Source of the DNA: Bacteroides reticulotermitis JCM 10512
GTDB lineage: Bacteria > Bacteroidota > Bacteroidia > Bacteroidales > Bacteroidaceae
Assembly (NCBI RefSeq): GCF_000517545.1
Contig: NZ_BAIV01000031.1
Coordinates: 1-64,000, forward strand
Reading direction: 5' to 3'
DNA: 64,000 bases
A program made the translations under genes and the position numbers. This document shows positions 56,919 to 64,000 of this stretch, piece by piece. The stretch's first letter is position 1; each line of letters begins with the position of its first letter. The notes beneath the pieces are model-generated. The model made no database searches. It was not told the DNA's origin and saw nothing but the letters and a program-made list of their open reading frames with translations.

Positions 56919-58169
56919 CTAATTTTTAGTGCTTTTCTTTCTTCTCCAGTAATCGCCATTGCTCCGGCTACCTCTGTAAATCTTCTTTTCTTTTGCCTTT
57001 TCTTTCAATTCAGTAGTCTTTTCTTCTTGTGCAACAACTCCTGCAGTGGTAATAAACGGATGATCGCGTACCACCGGGATTGTTTTACCAATCAGTTTCT
57101 GAATATCTTTGAGATAAGGGAGTTCCTCCGATTCGCAAAAAGAAATAGCGATTCCTTCATGTCCGGCGCGTCCTGTACGTCCGATGCGGTGTACATAAGT
57201 TTCGGGAACATTCGGAAGTTCGTAGTTGACAACGTGTGATAATTGGTCGACATCAATACCACGTGCTGCAATATCCGTGGCAATCAAGGCACGAAGTGTA
57301 TGGCTCTTGAAATTGGTCAGAGCTCGTTGACGGGCATTCTGCGTTTTATTACCGTGAATTGCTTCAGCTCCGATGCCGGCTTTAGTCAGTGTACGTGCCA
57401 GTTTGTCGGCTCCGTATTTGGTACGTGTAAAAACCAATACTGATTCGATGGAAGGATCCTGAAGTAAATGGATAAGCAGATCTTTCTTTTCTTTTTTCTC
57501 TACCATATACACTGATTGAGAGATCATGTCGGCAGTAGAAGAAACGGGAGCTACCTCTACTTTTTCCGGGTGAGTGAGCATAGAGTTTGCTAACTTTTCT
57601 ATCTCGGGGGGCATGGTAGCAGAGAAGAATAGTGTCTGACGTTTGGCCGGTAGCAGCTTAAGAATGCGTTTAATATCGTGTATGAAACCCATGTCAAGCA
57701 TTCGGTCGGCTTCGTCAAGTACGAAGAAATCGAGCGTTTTGAGTGAAACGAATCCTTGGTTGATCAGGTCGATTAGACGTCCCGGTGTAGCAACTAGAAT
57801 TTGTATTCCACCTCTTAATGCATCCGTTTGCGGTTTCTGCCCTACACCACCAAAAATCACGGTATATCGCAGTCCGGTGTATTTACCGTATGCTTCGAAG
57901 CTTTCTCCAATTTGGATAGCTAGTTCGCGAGTTGGGGTCAATATTAACGCTTTGATTCCTTTGCGGTGATCGGTTTTGTACAGCTTCTGAAGGATAGGAA
58001 GAGAGAATGCGGCAGTCTTACCTGTTCCGGTTTGTGCACATCCTAATAAGTCTTTTCCTTGAAGTAATATGGGAATTGATTGTTCCTGAATGGGAGTAGG
58101 AGAGGTATATCCCTCTTCTTTAAGAGCCTTAAGAAGTGGCTCGATTAAGTTCAATTTTTCAAATGTCAT
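56919..58169 (-). CDS. DEAD-box RNA helicase (RhlE-like)
   Basis: The ATG at 58169 (MTFEKLNLIEPLLKALKEEG) gives 416 residues. All helicase motifs are present: PTPIQEQSIP (Q motif), AQTGTGKTAAF (I), PTRELAIQI (Ia), TPGRLIDL (Ib), VLDEADRMLDMGF (II), FSATMP (III), and ATDIAARGIDV and HRIGRTGRAG (V, VI). The basic tail (YRGSRSNGDYWRRKKS) suits RNA binding. A -7 element TATCTTTG (58216-58223, minus) lies upstream. It acts in RNA unwinding, often in ribosome assembly or cold response. Confidence 0.94.
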   Translation of the reverse strand: MTFEKLNLIEPLLKALKEEGYTSPTPIQEQSIPILLQGKDLLGCAQTGTGKTAAFSLPILQKLYKTDHRKGIKALILTPTRELAIQIGESFEAYGKYTGLRYTVIFGGVGQKPQTDALRGGIQILVATPGRLIDLINQGFVSLKTLDFFVLDEADRMLDMGFIHDIKRILKLLPAKRQTLFFSATMPPEIEKLANSMLTHPEKVEVAPVSSTADMISQSVYMVEKKEKKDLLIHLLQDPSIESVLVFTRTKYGADKLARTLTKAGIGAEAIHGNKTQNARQRALTNFKSHTLRALIATDIAARGIDVDQLSHVVNYELPNVPETYVHRIGRTGRAGHEGIAISFCESEELPYLKDIQKLIGKTIPVVRDHPFITTAGVVAQEEKTTELKEKAKEKKIYRGSRSNGDYWRRKKSTKN

Positions 58170-58311
58170 GTAAAATAGTTGATTGAGCCTCATGCTCCGT
58201 TTAAATTATGCGACACAAAGATACGTGATGCTAGGCGCGAATAACTCTTTTCTTTTAATGGTTTAATCAAATTTAACTAAGGAGAGGAGATAAACAACCG
58301 CCACTTCGTCG

Positions 58312-58319
58312 TACTTTTG
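58312..58319 (+). promoter_or_regulatory. -7 element of the SDR gene
   Basis: TACTTTTG fits TAnnTTTG and lies 38 bp before the ATG at 58358. Confidence 0.55.
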
Positions 58320-58357
58320 TACATTAATGAAGAAAAACTGTTTTTAAGTTAGATAAG

Positions 58358-59127
58358 ATGAAAAAAAATACTGCATTGATTACCGGGGCTAGTAGTGGCA
58401 TTGGTGAGGGATGTGCCCGCAAGTTCGCCTCCGAAGGTGGAATTTAATCCTTAATTCTCGTTCCTTGCCTAAACTGGAGGAACTGAAACGTGAACTTGAA
58501 GAATCCTATAAAATAGAGGTGTTTTTACTTCCTTTTGATGTGCGCAACCGCCAGTCGATAAACGCTTCTTTGGAGTCTTTGCCCGAAGAATGGCAGGCTA
58601 TTGATGTTTTGATTAATAATGCTGGACTCGTGATCGGGGTAGATAAGGAGTTTGAAGGAAACCTAGATGAATGGGATATTGTTATTGATACTAATATCAA
58701 AGGGCTACTTGCGATGACTCGTTTGGTAGTGCCCGGTATGTTGGAGCGCGGGCGCGGACATATCATTAATATAGGTTCCATTGCAGGCGAAGCCGCTTAT
58801 CCGGGCGGAAGCGTTTATTGTGCGACCAAAGCTGCTGTGAAAGCTTTGTCCGATGGACTTCGGATTGACTTGGTAGACACGCCTTTGCGGGTAACTAATG
58901 TGAAACCCGGTATGGTGGAAACAAATTTCTCTGTAATTCGTTATAGAGGGAATAAAGATGTTGCCGATGATTTTTACAAGGGGATTCGTCCGCTAACAGG
59001 TGAAGATGTTGCCGAAACCGTTTGGTTTGCAGCTTCGGCTCCTCCCCATATTCAGATTGCCGAAGTGCTTATAATGCCTACAAATCAGGCTACAGGTACT
59101 ATTTCGTACAAGAAGAATGCGGAATAA
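58358..59127 (+). CDS. Short-chain dehydrogenase/reductase (YdfG-like), frameshift near the N-terminus
   Basis: The ATG at 58358 gives NTALITGASSGIGEGCARKFASEG with the Rossmann TGxxxGIG motif, then the frame is lost near 58438. One base restored gives NLILNSRS and a 256-residue protein. LINNAGL near 88, the active-site IGSIAGEAAYPGGSVYCATKAA (Ser, Tyr and Lys) near 140, and a C-terminal IMPTNQATGT complete the family. YdfG-type enzymes oxidise serine and 3-hydroxy acids with NADP. The substrate here is unknown. Confidence 0.88.
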
Positions 59128-59245
59128 GCATTTTTTTTATCGGTTTTGTTTTGTGGGCTGATAAAAAAACTATTATTTTGTTCCCTGAAATGAGATTAAG
59201 ATAAGAATAGAAAATGAAATTATTAATTTAAACAAGGTATAGATT

Positions 59246-59740
59246 ATGAAAAAACTTTTAGTATTAGGACTAGGAGCGTGCATGGTGCTAGCATTTGCAT
59301 CTTGTAAGTCGAGCGAGAGTGCTTATAAAAAAGCTTATGAGAAGGCTAAACAGAAAGAACTTGCAGAACCTCAGGTAGAAGCTCCGGTAGAAGTTACTCC
59401 GATTGCTGTTACTCCGGTTCAAACATCCAAATCAACGGCTTCTACTGCCGGTGTACGTCAGGAAAAGGTTACAGTTGTTTCCGGCAACGCATTGAAAGAC
59501 TATAGTGTTGTAGTAGGTAGTTTTGGCGTGAAGGCTAATGCTGATGGTTTGAAAGACTGGTTGGACGGACAAGGATATAGTGCTGCTGTTGCATTTAATG
59601 CAGATAAAGCAATGTATCGTGTGATTGTTAGCTCATACTCAGATAGAGGAGCTGCTGCCGATGCTCGTGATTCATTCAAAGCCAAATATCCGACGCGTTC
59701 TGATTTCCAGGGTGCATGGTTGCTTTATCGTATTTATTGA
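59246..59740 (+). CDS. SPOR-domain lipoprotein
   Basis: 164 residues with a lipobox (CMVLAFASC). A charged helix (AYKKAYEKAKQKELAEPQ) and a Pro/Val/Thr-rich linker lead to a C-terminal SPOR domain at about 88-160 (YSVVVGSFGVKANADGLKDW, YRVIVSSYSDRGAAADARDS). SPOR domains bind denuded peptidoglycan at division sites. It is a single-gene unit closed by the strong terminator at 59822-59857. Confidence 0.9.
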   Translation: MKKLLVLGLGACMVLAFASCKSSESAYKKAYEKAKQKELAEPQVEAPVEVTPIAVTPVQTSKSTASTAGVRQEKVTVVSGNALKDYSVVVGSFGVKANADGLKDWLDGQGYSAAVAFNADKAMYRVIVSSYSDRGAAADARDSFKAKYPTRSDFQGAWLLYRIY

Positions 59741-59821
59741 TCCTTGGGGTTTAGTCGACAAATATAGGTCGTCACTAAGAGATAAAATAGTAAACTGATT
59801 GCTCGTAAGAGTTAATCATTC

Positions 59822-59857
59822 GAAGAGGGTGTGTCAAAAGATTGACGCACCCTCTTC
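59822..59857 (+). terminator. Strong terminator after the SPOR gene
   Basis: A 16-bp stem with one G-T pair (GAAGAGGGTGTGTCAA against TTGACGCACCCTCTTC) and a 4-nt loop, followed by TACTTTTCC. Confidence 0.85.
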
Positions 59858-60444
59858 TACTTTTCCCTCGTATACTTGGTGTTCTATAGGATCAACGTAA
59901 AACCTACGTGTAGAGCGACCCCTCATTAATTGATTAATGAAGTTTTGTTTGCTTATAGTTCCTCCATATTACCCCGGTGATTCGTTTAATAGGTTGGCGA
60001 GGATAAACTTTTTACATAGATTTGCTCATCTGCCTTGTTTACTGAGGAGTGAAGCAGGTCTTGCGTTGATTTGAGAATGCTTCCCTTTATTCTGAACTGG
60101 TATTCGTTGTTGCATTGTAAAAAAGGCTAAAAAATACACTATATAGGACAATGTTTTCTGTATACTAGTAGTCGTATATGTTGTAAATGAGGTGTTAATC
60201 TCTACTTTATAAGCTGTGTGGCAGGGGGAATTAGACTTGTTAGAATATAAAATTGTTTATTAAATATTTTTTATCACTCTATTTTGTTCTTTTTTTTAGA
60301 ATTATTCATCTTTCTACTAAAAGAAGTTATAAAAAGCTTGGGAGGAACTTTTGTCGCAAGGAAAATTTTTACATTTGCCAATTCTTACATAAACTTGACT
60401 ACCTTGCCTTGATTCTAAGCAAGATATTAAATATAGAAATCAAG
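59858..60444. other. Long non-coding stretch upstream of cysQ, with promoter
   Basis: 587 bp without a convincing gene. A -7 element TACATTTG at 60370-60377 would start the sulfate operon about 60 nt before the cysQ ATG. The region between 59860 and 60360 is AT-rich and featureless to me. No riboswitch fold that I recognise is present. Confidence 0.5.
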
Positions 60445-61272
60445 ATGGAACAAAAATACTTGTTTACTGCCATTTGTGCTGCTTTAAAAGCCGGTGAGAA
60501 GATACTTTCAATCTATAACGATCCGACTTCGGACTTTGAAATTGAAAGAAAAGCAGATAATTCTCCGCTAACTATCGCAGACCGTAAAGCACATGAAGTC
60601 ATTGCAACAATACTCGACGAAACTCCATTCCCTGTTCTTAGCGAAGAAGGAAAGCATCTCGATTACAGTATTCGTCGTGAATGGAATACCTTGTGGATTG
60701 TTGACCCACTTGACGGTACTAAAGAATTTATCAAACGTAATGGGGAATTTACTGTTAATATTGCCTTGGTTCGTGATGGTGTGCCGATAGCGGGAGTCAT
60801 TTATCTGCCGGTAAAGCAGGACCTTTATTTTGCATCCGATAGTGTGGGAGCATATAAATTGGCTGGAATAACTCGTCCGGAGGAGGGTGCAACAATAGAA
60901 AGCTGGATTGAAAAAGCGAGTCGGCTACCTCGGAAAGAAAAACATGCTTTTCCGGTTGTAGTTGCTTCGCGTTCGCATCTTTCACCGGAAACAGAGGAGT
61001 ATATTGAACTTCTTAGGCAGAAACATGGTGGTGTACAGCTTGTTTCCAGCGGAAGCTCTATTAAAATCTGTTTGGTAGCGGAAGGTAAAGCTGATGTGTA
61101 CCCTCGTTTTGCCCCAACTATGGAGTGGGATACTGCTGCAGGACATGCCATAGCACGTGCTGCTGGAATGGAAATATATCAGACGAGTGAAAAACGACCG
61201 CTTCGTTATAACAAAGAGAATTTGTTAAACCCTTGGTTTATCGTTGAGAAGAAAGGAATTACACTAATCTGA
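60445..61272 (+). CDS. cysQ: 3'(2'),5'-bisphosphate nucleotidase CysQ
   Basis: The ATG at 60445 is chosen; an in-frame extension to 60253 lies before the promoter at 60370. The 275-residue protein is an inositol-monophosphatase-fold enzyme with metal-site motifs LSEEGKH near 66, WIVDPLDGTKEFIKRNGEF near 85 and EWDTAAGHAIARAAG near 230. CysQ removes 3'-phosphate from PAP, which is left after PAPS donates sulfate. It opens a sulfate-activation operon, with the permease starting 7 bp after its stop. Confidence 0.93.
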   Translation: MEQKYLFTAICAALKAGEKILSIYNDPTSDFEIERKADNSPLTIADRKAHEVIATILDETPFPVLSEEGKHLDYSIRREWNTLWIVDPLDGTKEFIKRNGEFTVNIALVRDGVPIAGVIYLPVKQDLYFASDSVGAYKLAGITRPEEGATIESWIEKASRLPRKEKHAFPVVVASRSHLSPETEEYIELLRQKHGGVQLVSSGSSIKICLVAEGKADVYPRFAPTMEWDTAAGHAIARAAGMEIYQTSEKRPLRYNKENLLNPWFIVEKKGITLI

Positions 61273-61279
61273 TGCGCAT

Positions 61280-62833
61280 ATGACATTTGAAATTGCTTTT
61301 GTATTAATCGTCTTATTCGGAATGTTTGTGGCTCTGGTTGCCGATAAGATGCGTCCGGGAATGGTTTTGTTTACTGTGGTTATCTTATTCTTATGTGCCG
61401 GTATTTTGACTCCCAAAGAAGTTTTAGAAGGGTTTAGTAATAAGGGAATGATTACTGTGGCTTTATTATTTTTGGTTAGTGAGGGGATTCGCCAATCAGG
61501 AACGTTGGAACAGTTGATTCGGAAAATGCTCCCCAAGGGGAAAACGACTGTGTTTAAAGCGCAGTTACGCATTTTGCCATCCATCGCTTTTGTTTCTGCA
61601 TTCCTGAACAATACACCAGTTGTGGTTATTTTTGCTCCTATCATAAAGAATTGGGCGAAGTCCGTTCAATTGCCGCCAACGAAATTTCTGATTCCAATCT
61701 CTTATGTTACCATGCTCGGAGGAGTTTGTACATTGATCGGAACTTCTACCAATTTGGTGGTGCATGGAATGATTTTGGATGCCGGCTACGAAGGCTTCTC
61801 AATGTTTGAGTTGGGTAAGATTGGTATATTTGTGGCCATATCAGGTATTATTTACCTACTTATATTTTCTAAGAGATTGTTGCCGGACTCTCGTCCGGAT
61901 GCCGTAGATGCGGATAGCGATGCTGGAGAAGACGCTAAACTTCATCGTGTAGAGGCAGTGCTTGGCCCTCGCTTTCCGGGGATTAATAAGAATTTGAGTG
62001 AGTTTAACTTCAAGCGCCATTATGGAGCTGTGGTGAAAGAAATAAAAACGCGCAGTGGTCAGCATTACGTGACGAATCTGGATCAGATAGTCATGCGCGA
62101 AGGTGATACATTGGTACTTATGGCAGACGATAGTTTTATCCCGACTTGGGGGGAGTCTTCCGTCTTCATGCTGTTGGCTAATGGAAATGACCGCCCTTCA
62201 TTAGGTAAGAAAAAACGTTGGTTTGCTTTGATCTTATTGCTGCTGATGATTACCGGTGCAACGGTGGGTGAACTTCCTATCTTTCGAGAAATGTTTCCGA
62301 ATGTAAAGTTGGATATGTTCTTTTTCGTAGCGGTTACAACGGTTATTATGGCGTGGACTAACATCTTCCCGGCACGGAAATATACCAAATACATTTCATG
62401 GGACGTGTTGATCACCATTGCCTGTGCTTTTGCTATTAGCAAGGCGATGATGAATTCGGGAATGGCAGATGTTGCAGCACGGTTTATCATCGGATTGAGT
62501 GATGACTATGGTCCTCATGTATTGCTTGCTATGTTGTTTCTAATCACGAACCTCTTTACAGAACTACTAACTAATAATGCTGCTGCTGCTTTAGCTTTCC
62601 CGCTTTCGTTGTCGATTGCCGGACAAATGGGAGTAAGTCCAGTTCCTTTCTTCGTTGCAGTTTGTGTAGCTGCTTCAGCAAGTTTCTCTACTCCGATTGG
62701 TTACCAAACTAATCTGATTGTACAGGGGATTGGAAATCATAAGTTTATGGACTTCGTTCGTGTGGGATTGCCCCTGAATATCATCACTTTCTTAGTGTCA
62801 GTCATCTTAATCCCACTTATCTGGGACTTTTAA
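61280..62833 (+). CDS. SLC13-type sulfate permease with TrkA-C domain
   Basis: Intact 517-residue membrane protein. The two DASS repeats carry the ion-binding hairpins FLNNTPVVVIFAPI near 110 and TELLTNNAAAALAFPLSLSI near 430. Between them is a soluble TrkA-C-like domain at about 215-290 (NLSEFNFKRHYGAVVKEIKT, VMREGDTLVLMA). Such proteins import sulfate with sodium. Position between cysQ and cysC makes sulfate the likely substrate. Confidence 0.88.
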   Translation: MTFEIAFVLIVLFGMFVALVADKMRPGMVLFTVVILFLCAGILTPKEVLEGFSNKGMITVALLFLVSEGIRQSGTLEQLIRKMLPKGKTTVFKAQLRILPSIAFVSAFLNNTPVVVIFAPIIKNWAKSVQLPPTKFLIPISYVTMLGGVCTLIGTSTNLVVHGMILDAGYEGFSMFELGKIGIFVAISGIIYLLIFSKRLLPDSRPDAVDADSDAGEDAKLHRVEAVLGPRFPGINKNLSEFNFKRHYGAVVKEIKTRSGQHYVTNLDQIVMREGDTLVLMADDSFIPTWGESSVFMLLANGNDRPSLGKKKRWFALILLLLMITGATVGELPIFREMFPNVKLDMFFFVAVTTVIMAWTNIFPARKYTKYISWDVLITIACAFAISKAMMNSGMADVAARFIIGLSDDYGPHVLLAMLFLITNLFTELLTNNAAAALAFPLSLSIAGQMGVSPVPFFVAVCVAASASFSTPIGYQTNLIVQGIGNHKFMDFVRVGLPLNIITFLVSVILIPLIWDF

Positions 62834-62853
62834 ATGCAATTAAATTGTCAATC

Positions 62854-63471
62854 ATGGAAGAGAAAAAACATATTTACCCCATATTCGACCGCATGCTGGA
62901 TAGGCGAGATAAAGAAGAACTATTAGGGCAGCATAGTGTAATGATCTGGTTTACCGGATTGAGTGGTTCGGGTAAGAGTACCATTGCCATTGCTTTAGAA
63001 CGCGAACTTCATAAGCGTGGTTTACTCTGTCGCATTCTGGATGGCGATAACATTCGAAGCGGAATTAATAATAATCTGGGATTTACCGAAACCGATCGGG
63101 TGGAGAATATCCGGCGTATAGCTGAGGTATCTAAGCTGTTCCTCGATAGTGGTATTATCACAATCGCGGCTTTTATAAGTCCTAACAACGATATTCGCGA
63201 AATGGCGGCTGAGATTATCGGGAAAGACGACTTTCTGGAAATATTTGTTAGCACACCATTGGCTGAATGTGAAAAACGCGATGTAAAAGGTCTTTACGCG
63301 AAGGCTCGAAGAGGAGAAATCCAAAATTTCACCGGTATATCTGCCCCTTTTGAAACCCCATGCAATCCGGCATTATCATTGGATACGTCGGAACTTTCTT
63401 TAGAAGAATCTGTTAATAGACTGCTGGAACTAGTATTGCCACGGGTGTGTTTAGATGTTGAGAGGAAATGA
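62854..63471 (+). CDS. cysC: Adenylyl-sulfate (APS) kinase CysC
   Basis: The ATG at 62854 is preferred to a TTG at 62845. The 205-residue protein has the P-loop WFTGLSGSGKSTIA near 31, LDGDNIRSGINNNLGFTETD near 63 and the APS-binding lid ARRGEIQNFTGISAPFE near 145. APS kinase makes PAPS, the sulfate donor for sulfotransferases and for reduction. It sits 20 bp after the permease and 144 bp before cysD. Confidence 0.95.
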   Translation: MEEKKHIYPIFDRMLDRRDKEELLGQHSVMIWFTGLSGSGKSTIAIALERELHKRGLLCRILDGDNIRSGINNNLGFTETDRVENIRRIAEVSKLFLDSGIITIAAFISPNNDIREMAAEIIGKDDFLEIFVSTPLAECEKRDVKGLYAKARRGEIQNFTGISAPFETPCNPALSLDTSELSLEESVNRLLELVLPRVCLDVERK

Positions 63472-63521
63472 CACCCCTCATTGGAAGAGTGATCTGGTTT
63501 GGTGATTAGAAATAAGATCGG

Positions 63522-63529
63522 TAACTTTG
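63522..63529 (+). promoter_or_regulatory. Possible internal -7 element before cysD
   Basis: TAACTTTG matches TAnnTTTG in the 144-bp gap between cysC and cysD. It would allow cysD and the genes after it to be transcribed separately. Confidence 0.35.
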
Positions 63530-63615
63530 GTCTGTTTTTTTAATAGAATAAAAATGAAATGCAGCAATGTTCATGTAATGAATGATGCTGCATAATTAAA
63601 TACATTATTAAAGTA

Positions 63616-64000
63616 ATGGAAGATTATACATTGAGCCACTTGAGAGAACTCGAAGCTGAGTCTATTCATATCATCCGCGAAGTGGCTGCGGAGTTTGAGA
63701 ACCCGGTGATGCTATATAGCATTGGGAAGGACTCATCGGTTATGGTACGGCTTGCTGAAAAAGCTTTTTATCCCGGTAAGGTTCCCTTTCCGTTGATGCA
63801 TATTGACTCGAAGTGGAAATTTAAGGAAATGATAGAGTTTCGTGATGAGTACGCAACAAAATACGGATGGAATTTGATTGTGGAAAGTAATATGGAAGCT
63901 TTTGAAGCCGGAGTTGGTCCGTTTGCGAATGGTAGTAAAGTACACACAGATTTAATGAAGACTCAGGCTTTATTACAAGCACTGGATAAGTATAAATTTG
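63616..64000 (+). CDS. cysD: Sulfate adenylyltransferase subunit CysD, N-terminal part (runs off right edge)
   Basis: About 128 residues before the window ends. The start DYTLSHLRELEAESIHIIRE and the PP-loop motif MLYSIGKDSSVMVRLAEKA near 32, then FPLMHIDSKWKFKEM and VHTDLMKTQALLQAL, are typical of CysD. With CysN it forms ATP sulfurylase, which makes APS for CysC. CysN is expected just beyond the edge. Confidence 0.95.
   Translation, partial: MEDYTLSHLRELEAESIHIIREVAAEFENPVMLYSIGKDSSVMVRLAEKAFYPGKVPFPLMHIDSKWKFKEMIEFRDEYATKYGWNLIVESNMEAFEAGVGPFANGSKVHTDLMKTQALLQALDKYKF

Noticed and set aside
621..59127. Programmed ribosomal frameshifting
   Set aside because: Breaks occur in 13 unrelated genes, with no shared slippery heptamer or downstream structure, and several fall in catalytic domains.
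59132..59169. Terminator after the SDR gene
   Set aside because: The 10-bp stem is made almost only of A-T pairs with an 18-nt loop, too weak to call on its own.
60253..60444. N-terminal extension of CysQ
   Set aside because: It contains the predicted -7 element and has no match to CysQ; the ATG at 60445 starts the conserved domain.
1..64000. tRNA, rRNA, IS element, integrase or attachment site
   Set aside because: None seen by eye on either strand; no transposase or recombinase-like protein is encoded.

Overview
The window is a stretch of a Bacteroides chromosome (order Bacteroidales). The evidence is two SusC/SusD pairs, a hybrid two-component system (HTCS) regulator, the Nudix-type arabinose regulator AraR, an ecotin, and repeated Bacteroides-type -7 elements (TAnnTTTG) in front of genes. 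From memory the order matches the arabinan/arabinose locus of B. thetaiotaomicron (about BT_0348 to BT_0373) and its sulfate-activation cluster, but I could not run a comparison. The species is not assigned.

Region 1 (1-12.9 kb, minus strand) is arabinose catabolism. The gene order is aldose 1-epimerase, sodium/sugar symporter, araR, araD, araA, araB, a terminator, then GH127, GH97 and GH51 glycosidases. Region 2 (12.9-36.1 kb) is the arabinan utilisation locus. A minus-strand operon runs surface glycan-binding protein, SusC, SusD, SusC, SusD, endo-arabinanase GH43. Upstream lies the HTCS sensor, and a plus-strand operon carries GH43, GH51 and GH43. Arabinan would be cut at the surface, imported by SusCD, trimmed in the periplasm, carried in by the symporter and converted to xylulose-5-phosphate by AraA, AraB and AraD.

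Region 3 (36-47.7 kb) is accessory. It holds a three-gene HipBST-like toxin-antitoxin module, an AraC-type regulator divergent from a Dabb/flavodoxin/nitroreductase operon, a peptidase S51, a 6-bladed beta-propeller lipoprotein, YjdM/PhnA, ecotin, a Sel1-like protein, YecH, a DUF985 cupin, and a Crp-family regulator next to a SugE-type exporter. Region 4 (47.7-55 kb) holds galactokinase, a hexose MFS transporter, aldose 1-epimerase, a second flavodoxin and mannose-6-phosphate isomerase, with a 1.6-kb gene-poor gap. Region 5 (55-64 kb) holds a YdeI protein, a small envelope-stress operon, a DEAD-box helicase, an SDR, a SPOR lipoprotein, and a sulfate-activation operon (cysQ, SLC13 permease, cysC, cysD) that runs off the right edge.

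Two results stand out. Both divergent arabinan promoters carry a 21-bp-spaced direct repeat of TGTCCACC just upstream of the -7 element, which is a strong candidate operator for the HTCS. Also, thirteen otherwise well-conserved genes are broken by single-base losses, mostly in short homopolymers, and adding the missing bases restores a full-length frame in each. That looks like deletion-biased sequencing error rather than gene decay.
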